Part shown: piece after piece, positions 7,033 through 13,834 of the stretch
Numbering within the stretch: the stretch's first letter is position 1
Layout: each line of letters begins with the position of its first letter
DNA from: DAOMOP01 sp035444405
Lineage (GTDB): Bacteria > Pseudomonadota > Gammaproteobacteria > Burkholderiales > Rhodocyclaceae
NCBI GenBank assembly: GCA_035444405.1
Contig: DAOMOP010000030.1
Location: forward strand, 1-30,069
DNA length: 30,069 nt
Direction of reading: 5' to 3'
The notes under the pieces: model-generated
The model's database searches: none
What the model was told of the DNA's origin: nothing
Seen by the model: the letters and a program-made list of their open reading frames with translations, nothing else
Made by a program: the position numbers and the translations under genes

Positions 7033-8730
7033 ATGGAAGTCACGCGCAGGGATTTCATCAAGCTCGCCGCGATCGCCGGCGGCCTCGGTCTCGCCGACCG
7101 CAACGGGCTGCTCGCGGCGCTCGCCCCCGAGAAGCTGCTCGAGTTCGAGCCGCTCGGCAACGTCACGCTGCTGCACATGACCGACAGCCACGCGACGCTG
7201 CAACCCGTCTATTTCCGCGAACCGGACACGCTGCTCGGCATCGGCCCGGAAATCGGCCACCCGCCGTTCCTGACCGGCGACGCGTTGCTCGACTATTACG
7301 CGATCAAGCGCGGCTCGCTCGCGAGCCACGCGCTGACCTGGCTCGACTTCACCGAAATGGCGCGGCGCTACGGGCGCATGGGCGGCTATGCGCACATCGC
7401 GACGCTGGTCAAACAGGTGCGCGCCGAGCGCCCCGGCAGGACGCTCCTGCTCGACGGCGGCGACACGCTGCAGGGCTCGGCCACGTCGCTGTGGACCAAT
7501 GCCGAGGACATGGTGCAGGCGATCAACACGCTCGGCGTCGACGTCATGTGCCCGCACTGGGAGTTCACGTTCGGCATCGACCGCGTCAAGGAGATCTTCG
7601 GCGACAAGGACTCGCGCGGCAGCTTCCAGGGCGACTTCATCGCGCACAACGTCATGGACATCTCGTGGGGCCCACCCGGCGAAGAGGTGTTCCGCCCGTG
7701 GGTGATCCGCGAGCTCGGCGGCGTGCGCCTCGGCATCATCGGCCAGGCCTTCCCGTACGTGCCGATCTCGCACCCGTTGCGTTTCGTGCCGGATCTGTCG
7801 TTCGGCATCCGCGACGAGCAGGCCCAGCGCCTGGTCGACGCGTTGCGCGAAGAGCACCGCGTCGACGCGGTGGTGATGCTGTCGCACAACGGCGTCGCGG
7901 TCGACCTCAAGCTCGCCGGGCGCGTGCGCGGCATCGACGTGATCCTCGGCGGCCATACGCACGACGCGATCCCGCGGCCGATCAAGGTCGGCAACACGCT
8001 GGTGATCAACTCCGGCGCGCACGGCAAGTTCCTGTCGCGCCTGGATCTGGACGTGCGCGACCGCCGCGTCGTCGACTTCCGCTACAAGCTGATGCCGGTG
8101 CTGTCGCAGCACATTCCGGCCGACCCGGAGATGGCCGCGCTGATCGAGCGCATCCGCGCCCCCCATGTCGAGCGCCTCGGCGAAGCGCTCGCGGTGTCGG
8201 ACACGCTGCTGTACCGGCGCGGCAACTTCAACGGCACCTTCGACGAGATCCTGCTCGACGCGCTGCGCCAGCACTACGACGCCGAGGTCGCGTTCTCGCC
8301 CGGCGTGCGCTGGGGCATCAGCGTGCTGCCCGGCGATCCGATCACGCTCGAGGACGTCTACAGCCACACTGCGCTGACCTATCCGAACAGCTGGTCGCGC
8401 GAGATGACGGGCGCCGAGATCAAGGCGGTCATGGAGGATGTCGCCGACAACCTCTTCAACAAGGACCCGTACTATCGCCAGGGCGGCGACATGGTGCGCG
8501 TCGGCGGCGTGAGCTACACGATCACACCCGAACGCGGCGCCGGCCAGCGCATCTCGGAGCTTGCCATCGGCGGCGTGCCGATGGCGCCCGACAAGCGCTA
8601 CAAGGCCGCCGGCTGGGCAAGCATGATGGAGGTCGACGGCCCGCCGATCTTCGACCTCGTCGCCGCGCACCTGCGCCGCGTGCGCGAGGTGCGCATCGAT
8701 ACGACGCCGCGCGTGCGGGTGCTTTTCTAG
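7033..8730 (+). CDS. soxB: SoxB, thiosulfohydrolase
   Basis: Periplasmic dimanganese enzyme that hydrolyses the sulfone group from SoxY-bound thiosulfate, releasing sulfate. The ATG at 7033 is preceded by GGAGG and starts a Tat signal (TRRDFIK at 4-10). The 565-residue protein shows the metallophosphoesterase metal motifs: MTDSHA (Asp51, His53), DGGDTLQGS (Asp141, Asp144), CPHWEFTFG in place of the usual GNHE box, a MLSHNGV histidine and GGHTHDA. The C-terminal 5'-nucleotidase-like domain follows (FNGTFDEILLDALRQHYDAE). Length and motifs are typical of SoxB. It lies 116 bases after soxXA in the same operon. No soxCD gene follows. Confidence 0.97.
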   Translation: MEVTRRDFIKLAAIAGGLGLADRNGLLAALAPEKLLEFEPLGNVTLLHMTDSHATLQPVYFREPDTLLGIGPEIGHPPFLTGDALLDYYAIKRGSLASHALTWLDFTEMARRYGRMGGYAHIATLVKQVRAERPGRTLLLDGGDTLQGSATSLWTNAEDMVQAINTLGVDVMCPHWEFTFGIDRVKEIFGDKDSRGSFQGDFIAHNVMDISWGPPGEEVFRPWVIRELGGVRLGIIGQAFPYVPISHPLRFVPDLSFGIRDEQAQRLVDALREEHRVDAVVMLSHNGVAVDLKLAGRVRGIDVILGGHTHDAIPRPIKVGNTLVINSGAHGKFLSRLDLDVRDRRVVDFRYKLMPVLSQHIPADPEMAALIERIRAPHVERLGEALAVSDTLLYRRGNFNGTFDEILLDALRQHYDAEVAFSPGVRWGISVLPGDPITLEDVYSHTALTYPNSWSREMTGAEIKAVMEDVADNLFNKDPYYRQGGDMVRVGGVSYTITPERGAGQRISELAIGGVPMAPDKRYKAAGWASMMEVDGPPIFDLVAAHLRRVREVRIDTTPRVRVLF

Positions 8731-8865
8731 CCCGGGCACGGCTCGCTTCGGGTATGACGCGGCGCCGGTCGCACCGTGCGCCACGGCGCGCGCAATCCGC
8801 GTGCGCGGCGTCGCACCGGTTGCCGCGACGATGCCGCAAGGCGCTCGCGCATCAAGGAGGCCACG

Positions 8866-9414
8866 ATGAGATCGATACTGCTGGTGACGCTGCTCGCGTT
8901 CTTCGCGCAGGGCGTCCTGTCTGCCCCGCAGGCGCGGCGCGACGCCGACGTGCACTTCTTCCAGGCGGGCTTCGGCGACCTGCCCGAGGAACTGCAACTT
9001 GCCGCCGCCGAAGGCAAGCACGGGCTCTTTCTGATGTTCGGCGCCGAGGACTGCCCGCCGTGCAAACAGATGAAGGAACACGTCCTCAGCCTCGTCGCCG
9101 TGCAGGACTACTACCGCGCGCATTTTCGCGTGCTCTACGTCGACTTCAACGGCGATGTCGGGATGACCGATGCGGGCGGCCGGCCGATGCGCGCGAAGGA
9201 CTATGCGCGCGAGGTCGCGCGGGTGATCGGCACGCCGACCTTCGTGTTCCTCGACGGTGACGGTCGCGAGGTGCTGCGCCATGCCGGCACGACGCGCGAC
9301 GCCGAGGAGTTCATGCTGCTTGCGCGCTTCGTCGTCAGCGGCGCCTATCGCACCGGCCGCTTCGCGGACTACCGGCAGCAGCAGTCGGCCGCGCCGGCGG
9401 CGACCGCACGGTAG
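8866..9414 (+). CDS. soxW: SoxW-like periplasmic thioredoxin
   Basis: A 182-residue exported thioredoxin-fold protein. A signal peptide (1-20, ending VLSA) follows an AAGGAGG ribosome site. The redox motif is CPPC (Cys63, Cys66) in FGAEDCPPCKQM, and the cis-proline strand is GTPTFVFLDGDG. SoxW proteins are thioredoxins encoded in sox clusters that keep Sox cysteines, notably on SoxY, in the reduced state. The C-terminal tail is Gln/Ala-rich and of no clear function. It is the last gene of the sox operon and ends 63 bases from the convergent fccB. A general thiol-disulfide role is certain from the fold; the SoxY partner is inferred. Confidence 0.85.
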   Translation: MRSILLVTLLAFFAQGVLSAPQARRDADVHFFQAGFGDLPEELQLAAAEGKHGLFLMFGAEDCPPCKQMKEHVLSLVAVQDYYRAHFRVLYVDFNGDVGMTDAGGRPMRAKDYAREVARVIGTPTFVFLDGDGREVLRHAGTTRDAEEFMLLARFVVSGAYRTGRFADYRQQQSAAPAATAR

Positions 9415-9432
9415 CCGACAGCCTCGCCGCAC

Positions 9433-9459
9433 CGGGCGCGCCGCACCACGGCACGCCCG
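9433..9459. terminator. Bidirectional terminator-like hairpin between soxW and fccB
   Basis: An 11-base stem with one mismatch (CGGGCGCGCCG at 9433-9443, CGGCACGCCCG at 9449-9459) around a five-base loop, in the 63-base gap between two convergent genes. There is no T tract, so termination efficiency is uncertain. Confidence 0.45.
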
Positions 9460-9477
9460 GCCCCGTGTGGCCGGCGC

Positions 9478-10773
9478 TCAACCGAAGGTGTCCTCGGTGA
9501 TGCCGGTGTACCAGCCTGCCGCGTAGTTCGCCTCGCGCCGGAAGGTCGCCGCATCGGCGTTGCGCGGCGTCAGCCCGCCGGCGCCCTCGACCCCTGCGAG
9601 CACCCCGTCCTTGAGGCGATAGACCGCCGCGACGGTGATGCCGTGGTTGGGACCGATGAGGCTGTAGCAGGTGTTGACGGTCGATGGGGCGGGAATCTCG
9701 TAGCCGCGGATCGCGCTCACCACCGCCACCGCAGCGAGCTTGCCGTGGTTGTTGGCGGCATGGCCCGACTTGGGCATCGCGCCGGCGATCGCCGCATCAC
9801 CGATCACGTGGATGTCCGGGTGCAGCTTCGACTCGAAGGTCCCCTGATCGACCGGGCACCAGCCGGTGTCGTCGGCGAGACCGTTGTCGAGCGCGACGCG
9901 GCCGGCGGTCTGCGGCGGGATGACGTTGAGGACGTCGGCCTTGTGCCGGGTGAATCCGCTCTCGGTGTACACGGCCTTGTTCGCGACATCGACGCGGTGC
10001 AGCGCGCCGCCCTTGGAGCCGGGAATCCACTCGATCATGCCCGGGTAAAGCTGCTGCCAGCCGTCCATGAACAAGGCCTGCTTGGTGAAGTCCTCCTTGG
10101 CGTCGAGCAGCAGGATCTTCGAGCGCGGCTTGTGCGTCTTCAGGTAGTGGGCAATCATGCTGGCGCGCTCCGGCGGCCCCGGCGGGCAACGGAACGCACC
10201 GCCCGGCGCCGTGATGATCACCGTGCCGCCGTCGGGCATGGCGCGCAGCTGGTCGTGCAGCAGCATGGTCTGCGGCCCGGCCTTCCACGCATGCGGGACG
10301 ATCTGGCTGGCGGCCTCGTCATAGCCGTCGATGGCGTTCCAGCGCAGGTCGATGCCCGGCGCGACGACCAGCTTGTCATAGGCGAGGGTCTGCCCGCCGG
10401 CGAGCTGCACGACGCGCCGGGCGGGGTCGATGCCGGTGACGCGGTCATGAACGACCCCGACGCCGTGCTTGCGGCGCAACGCATCGTAGCCGTGGGTGAT
10501 CGCGTCCATGCCGCGCAAGCCGGCGAGCACCCAGTTGCTGCCGGGGCAGGTGACGAACTGCTTGTTCGGCTCGACGAGGGTGACCTCGATGTCGGGGTCG
10601 TAGCGGCGTACATACTTGGCGCATGTCGCACCGGCGAAGCCGCCGCCGACCACGACGACACGCGGCGCGCTCGCCCGCGCGGCCGGGGTGGCGCAACCGA
10701 TCATCGGCAGCATCGATACGGCGCCGGCCGCGCCGGCGAGTTGCACGAACTTCCTGCGTGTAATGGCCTTCAC
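9478..10773 (-). CDS. fccB: FccB, flavoprotein subunit of sulfide dehydrogenase (flavocytochrome c)
   Basis: Periplasmic flavoprotein that oxidises sulfide to sulfane sulfur and passes electrons to the heme of FccA. The GTG at 10773 is preceded by AAGGGGG. The 431-residue precursor has a Tat signal (TRRKFVQLAG), the dinucleotide fold VVVVGGGFAGATCAK, and Cys76 in VTCPGSN at the position of the cysteine that binds FAD covalently. Cys196 (FRCPPGPPER) and Cys369 (NTCYSLIGP) match the redox-active disulfide of the Allochromatium enzyme. The HVIGDAA motif binds FAD. fccA lies 13 bases upstream, so the two are co-transcribed. The name soxF is also used for this family. Confidence 0.95.
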   Translation of the reverse strand: MKAITRRKFVQLAGAAGAVSMLPMIGCATPAARASAPRVVVVGGGFAGATCAKYVRRYDPDIEVTLVEPNKQFVTCPGSNWVLAGLRGMDAITHGYDALRRKHGVGVVHDRVTGIDPARRVVQLAGGQTLAYDKLVVAPGIDLRWNAIDGYDEAASQIVPHAWKAGPQTMLLHDQLRAMPDGGTVIITAPGGAFRCPPGPPERASMIAHYLKTHKPRSKILLLDAKEDFTKQALFMDGWQQLYPGMIEWIPGSKGGALHRVDVANKAVYTESGFTRHKADVLNVIPPQTAGRVALDNGLADDTGWCPVDQGTFESKLHPDIHVIGDAAIAGAMPKSGHAANNHGKLAAVAVVSAIRGYEIPAPSTVNTCYSLIGPNHGITVAAVYRLKDGVLAGVEGAGGLTPRNADAATFRREANYAAGWYTGITEDTFG

Positions 10774-10786
10774 GTCTCGTCCCCCT

Positions 10787-11116
10787 TCAATGCTTCTTGC
10801 CGAGTTGGGAAAGGTAGCGCGCCATCTCGACGATCTCCTCGTCGGAATAGCCCTTGGCGTGACGGTCCATGATGGTTGCGGCCCGCAGCCCCTCGCGGTA
10901 GCCCTTCATCGCCTTGATGATCTCCTCTTCGGCCATGCCGTCGATCGCCGGCATGTCACCGCTGCTGTAGCCGTCGGTTCCATGACAGGCGAAACAGCTC
11001 GTGGCCATCATCTGCCCGCGCGTGACCTGCGCCTGCGCTGCCGCCGGCAGCACGATCATCGTCGCCAGCACGAGCGCCGCGAGCGTGACCCGCCCCCTCC
11101 GATTTGACATTCGCAT
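10787..11116 (-). CDS. fccA: FccA-like monoheme cytochrome c subunit of sulfide dehydrogenase
   Basis: A 109-residue periplasmic cytochrome. It has a signal peptide (about 1-29, ending AAQAQ), one heme motif (SCFACHG) and a candidate axial Met in the middle or C-terminal part (GDMPAIDG, TIMDRHAKG). The ATG at 11116 lies about six bases after GGAGGAGG; a second in-frame ATG two codons later is less well placed. It directly precedes fccB and should accept its electrons for delivery to soluble cytochromes and the terminal oxidase. Some FccA proteins are diheme; this one is the short single-heme type. Confidence 0.9.
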   Translation of the reverse strand: MRMSNRRGRVTLAALVLATMIVLPAAAQAQVTRGQMMATSCFACHGTDGYSSGDMPAIDGMAEEEIIKAMKGYREGLRAATIMDRHAKGYSDEEIVEMARYLSQLGKKH

Positions 11117-11681
11117 CGACTCCTCCTCCAGTGTGGATTGATCCCGGGTTCACGGCAGGCGTGGTTGGTCTACTCCACCGCGGTTGCAGCTCGGCGGACC
11201 GCATCGGCTGCGGTCGCCGTTTTGTGGTCCTCCCCATGCCCTTCCCGACGCGGCGTGCACATCGCAACGCATCGGCTGCGATGCGTATGGGTTGACACAT
11301 ATATATGACGTACAGCTCATTCGGGCGCGCAAATCGAACCGTGACGACGACAAGAAGCGGCGGAATCCCGCGATGGAGTTGGGGCTGGGGTGAGCAGGAT
11401 CCCGATCAAACTGTGATCGACCGGCGCACTTGTTTCAATACCCCATCACGGTTAGGGTCTTTGGCGCCGCTCTAACCCATCCAGGGTATCTTACCCATGT
11501 GAGCTAGACGCGATTACCCAACGCGGTGATAGACGCGCGGCGGCGCGCCAAGCCTAATAGCGCAACGTCCCGACTGCTGCGGGTGCTCGTGACGGCCGCG
11601 CCGGACGCGTACGCCCGCCAGCCGCGCGGCGCCGCCCCCGCCCTCGCCGTCGTCATCCACCCACGACCCTATGGAACGACC
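11117..11681. promoter_or_regulatory. Divergent control region between fccA and tusA
   Basis: These 565 bases hold no convincing gene and are less GC-rich than their surroundings. Visible structure: a strong hairpin at 11192-11219; a TTGACA at 11292-11297 followed by the perfect 10-base palindrome CATATATATG (11298-11307); and a cluster of ACCC/GGGT half-sites at 11440-11496 that includes the palindrome GGGTA-TCT-TACCC (11484-11496) and CCATCCAGGG (11477-11486), which resembles the repeats upstream of soxY. Promoters for fccAB (leftward) and tusA (rightward) must lie here, but I cannot fix a start site. Confidence 0.5.
11192..11223 (+). terminator. Rho-independent terminator-like hairpin in the fccA-tusA gap
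   Basis: The stem CGGC(g)GACCGCA pairs with TGCGGTC GCCG around the loop TCGGC, with one bulged G, and is followed on the plus strand by TTTT. No plus-strand gene lies upstream of it before the convergent fccB. It could stop antisense transcripts or insulate tusA; on the minus strand it would form a structured fccA leader. Confidence 0.4.
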
Positions 11682-11912
11682 ATGATGAACTTCGACAAGG
11701 AACTCGATACCCGCGGGCTGTCCTGCCCATTGCCGATCGTCAAGACCAGGAAGGCCCTAAGCGCCATGAACGCCGGCGAAGTCCTCAAGGTCGTCTCGAC
11801 CGACTCCGGCTCGGTCAAGGACATGCAGGCCTTCGCCAACCAGACCGGCAACGCGCTGCTCGCGTCGAGCGACGAGGGCAAGGAGTTCACCTTCTTCCTG
11901 CGCAAGGGCTGA
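11682..11912 (+). CDS. tusA: TusA-family sulfur carrier protein
   Basis: Small cytoplasmic sulfur-transfer protein of 76 residues. It has the family signature RGLSCPLPIVKTRKAL, with the persulfide-carrying Cys15 in the CPxP motif, and the two-layer alpha/beta sandwich ends with FTFFLRKG. In Dsr-using sulfur oxidisers TusA delivers sulfane sulfur to DsrEFH/DsrC. Two ATGs in tandem (11682, 11685) are possible starts, with only a weak GGA upstream. It stands alone between the divergent fccAB and the convergent soeC, whereas in many sulfur oxidisers it sits with rhd and dsrE2; neither is seen here. A role in the Dsr route is inferred from family and neighbourhood. Confidence 0.93.
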   Translation: MMNFDKELDTRGLSCPLPIVKTRKALSAMNAGEVLKVVSTDSGSVKDMQAFANQTGNALLASSDEGKEFTFFLRKG

Positions 11913-12072
11913 GCAGGCGGCGGGGGGCGCCCGACCCTCCACCTTCCGCCGGCCGCGCCCCCAGCGGCCGCCATCGGTTGCCCTGCAGCGGCGCATCGTC
12001 GCCGCGGCCCGGCAAGCTCATCGAGCACCCGCGCAATCCGCCCGGTTGCGTTGCCGTCCGCACCGCGCGGGC
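11913..12072. other. Convergent gap between tusA and soeC with GC-rich inverted repeat
   Basis: A 160-base gap where transcription from both sides must end. GGCGGCGGGGGGCGC just after tusA is roughly complementary to GCGCCCCCAGCGGCCGCC some 35 bases later, an imperfect long stem without a T tract. Nothing coding is apparent. Confidence 0.35.
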
Positions 12073-13050
12073 TCAGCCGGTCGAGCGGTAGTAGAGATTC
12101 TGCGGGTGGTTCGCCTGCGCGAAGAAGGACCAGCGCTCGGCGAGCAGCCCGACGTACTGGGCCACGAACGCCGCGGCGAGCACGTCGGCCGACTGGGTCC
12201 CCCACCCGAGCGCGAGCAACGCCAGCGGCACCGGAAAGCACAGCGCCAGGAACGTCCATTGCACCGCGCGTACGGTCGCGGCGCTGCGACCGTGAAAGAA
12301 CTCGCGTGTGTTGAACGAGCCGCCCATCGCACCCTGGGCAAGCTGCGTGATGTGCGCATGCCGGATCCCGATGGGATTGTGCCGCGGCGTTGCGGCGGCG
12401 AGCCGGCGGTTGCGCGCGAGCGTCGTGGCGCGCGCGACGAACGCCAGGGCCGTCAGGACCATCGCCCAGCCGGCGAGAAAGGCCAGCACCTCCGGCGCCG
12501 CCAGCGCCGCCAGCGCGGTCGCGAGCACGAAGCCGGACGCGCCCCCGAGCAGGATGTAATTGACCACGGTGAGCGGCGTGTGCCATTCGCGCAAGAACCG
12601 CAGGCATGCGTAGATCATCGCGGTACACACGAAGAGCAGGACCGCGAGCACGCTCGCCGCCGCGCCGACGATCATGGTGAAGTGCAGCGGCACCCCCGAG
12701 GGCAGCATGCCGAGCCGCGGATTGACGCCGAAGAGATGTGCGCCCCCGTATAGCACCACGGCAGCGATGAAGGCCGGCAACACGATCACTTCGCGCGCCA
12801 GCCACGAGCTGCGCCATTGTGCGGCTGCGCGCCAGGCGCGCGCGGGCCGCCCGAGGTGAAAGAACGACGCGACGAGGCCCGCCGCCAGCAGCGCCAGCGC
12901 CACGGCACTGCCGAGCGCGAAAAAATCCCCGCCCTGCTTCGGCAGCAGCGCGAACGCCGCATACGACTCGACCGTGAACAGCGCGAGATAAAGCCCCTGC
13001 CCGGCTCCGATCAGCGTTGTCAGCAGGATCACGGAATAGGCTGGATTCAT
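12073..13050 (-). CDS. soeC: SoeC, membrane anchor of cytoplasmic sulfite dehydrogenase
   Basis: DmsC-family integral membrane protein of 325 residues with about eight hydrophobic segments. It begins NPAYSVILLTTLIGAGQGLYLALF and contains FFHLGRPARAWRA, the conserved HLG(R/H) motif of DMSO-reductase-type anchors. It should anchor SoeAB on the cytoplasmic face and pass electrons from sulfite oxidation to the quinone pool. It follows soeB by 36 bases and closes the operon, ending near convergent tusA. The product family is clear; assignment to sulfite rests on the company of SoeA, SoeB and the Dsr genes. Confidence 0.88.
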   Translation of the reverse strand: MNPAYSVILLTTLIGAGQGLYLALFTVESYAAFALLPKQGGDFFALGSAVALALLAAGLVASFFHLGRPARAWRAAAQWRSSWLAREVIVLPAFIAAVVLYGGAHLFGVNPRLGMLPSGVPLHFTMIVGAAASVLAVLLFVCTAMIYACLRFLREWHTPLTVVNYILLGGASGFVLATALAALAAPEVLAFLAGWAMVLTALAFVARATTLARNRRLAAATPRHNPIGIRHAHITQLAQGAMGGSFNTREFFHGRSAATVRAVQWTFLALCFPVPLALLALGWGTQSADVLAAAFVAQYVGLLAERWSFFAQANHPQNLYYRSTG

Positions 13051-13086
13051 GGTCGGGACACCGGATGGGTCATGGGGGGCGTTCGC

Positions 13087-13818
13087 TCACCAGGAAGTCA
13101 CGTCGTCGAGCGCCGGCTCCTGCAGCGCCGGGCGCGGCAGCTTCGCATCGATCGCGAGCGGGTTGTCGACGCGCTCGAGCTCGTCGGCATGGATGTGCAT
13201 GCGCGTCCGGCGCCGCGGCAGGTAGTGGTTGGCCGGGCGCGTGCCGAGCTCGGGCATGAGCGGGTAGCCGCCGTGCTCGCGGATCGCGCGCGACACCTCG
13301 GAACCGGCGTCGTGGATGTCGCCGAACAGGCGCGCGCCGGCCGGACAGGCGAGCACGCACGCGGGCGCGCGATCGCGCGCCGGCAGCGACGCGTCGTAGA
13401 TGCGGTCGACGCACAGCGTGCATTTCTTCATCACCTTGTGCTGCGCGTCGAACTCGCGCACACCGTATGGGCAGGCCCACGAGCAGTACTTGCAGCCGAT
13501 GCACCGGTCGTAGTCGACGAGCACGATGCCGTCCTCGGCACGCTTGTACGACGCGCCGGTCGGACACACCGGCACGCACGGCGGCTCCTCGCAGTGCATG
13601 CACGACTTCGGAAAATGCACCGTCTCGGTGTCCGGATAGGTGCCGACCTCGAAGGTCTGCACGCGGTTGAAGAAGGTGCCGGTCGGGTCGGCGTCGTAGG
13701 GTCGCTGGTCGCTCAGTGGCCCGGCCGCGCCGGACGTGTTCCACTCCTTGCAGCTCGTCACGCACGCCTGGCAGCCCACGCACACGTTGAGGTCGATCAC
13801 CAGTGCCAGCTGCGTCAT
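13087..13818 (-). CDS. soeB: SoeB, iron-sulfur subunit of cytoplasmic sulfite dehydrogenase
   Basis: Electron-transfer protein of 243 residues with four ferredoxin-type cysteine clusters: CVGCQACVTSC (Cys13, 16, 19, 23), CMHCEEPPCVPVCP, CIGCKYCSWACP and CTLCVDR...CVLACP. These should bind four [4Fe-4S] clusters, as in the DmsB/PsrB family. There is no signal sequence, consistent with a cytoplasmic enzyme. The ATG at 13818 has GGAGGG nine bases upstream and starts 16 bases after the soeA stop. An upstream extension in the same frame overlaps soeA and shows no family similarity, so I left it out. Confidence 0.92.
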   Translation of the reverse strand: MTQLALVIDLNVCVGCQACVTSCKEWNTSGAAGPLSDQRPYDADPTGTFFNRVQTFEVGTYPDTETVHFPKSCMHCEEPPCVPVCPTGASYKRAEDGIVLVDYDRCIGCKYCSWACPYGVREFDAQHKVMKKCTLCVDRIYDASLPARDRAPACVLACPAGARLFGDIHDAGSEVSRAIREHGGYPLMPELGTRPANHYLPRRRTRMHIHADELERVDNPLAIDAKLPRPALQEPALDDVTSW

Positions 13819-13834
13819 GCTCGTGCCCTCCGGC

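Noticed and set aside
11292..11320. A sigma-70 promoter with TTGACA at 11292
   Set aside because: No acceptable -10 box occurs 16-18 bases downstream on the plus strand. The CATATATATG palindrome is noted, but no start site is claimed.
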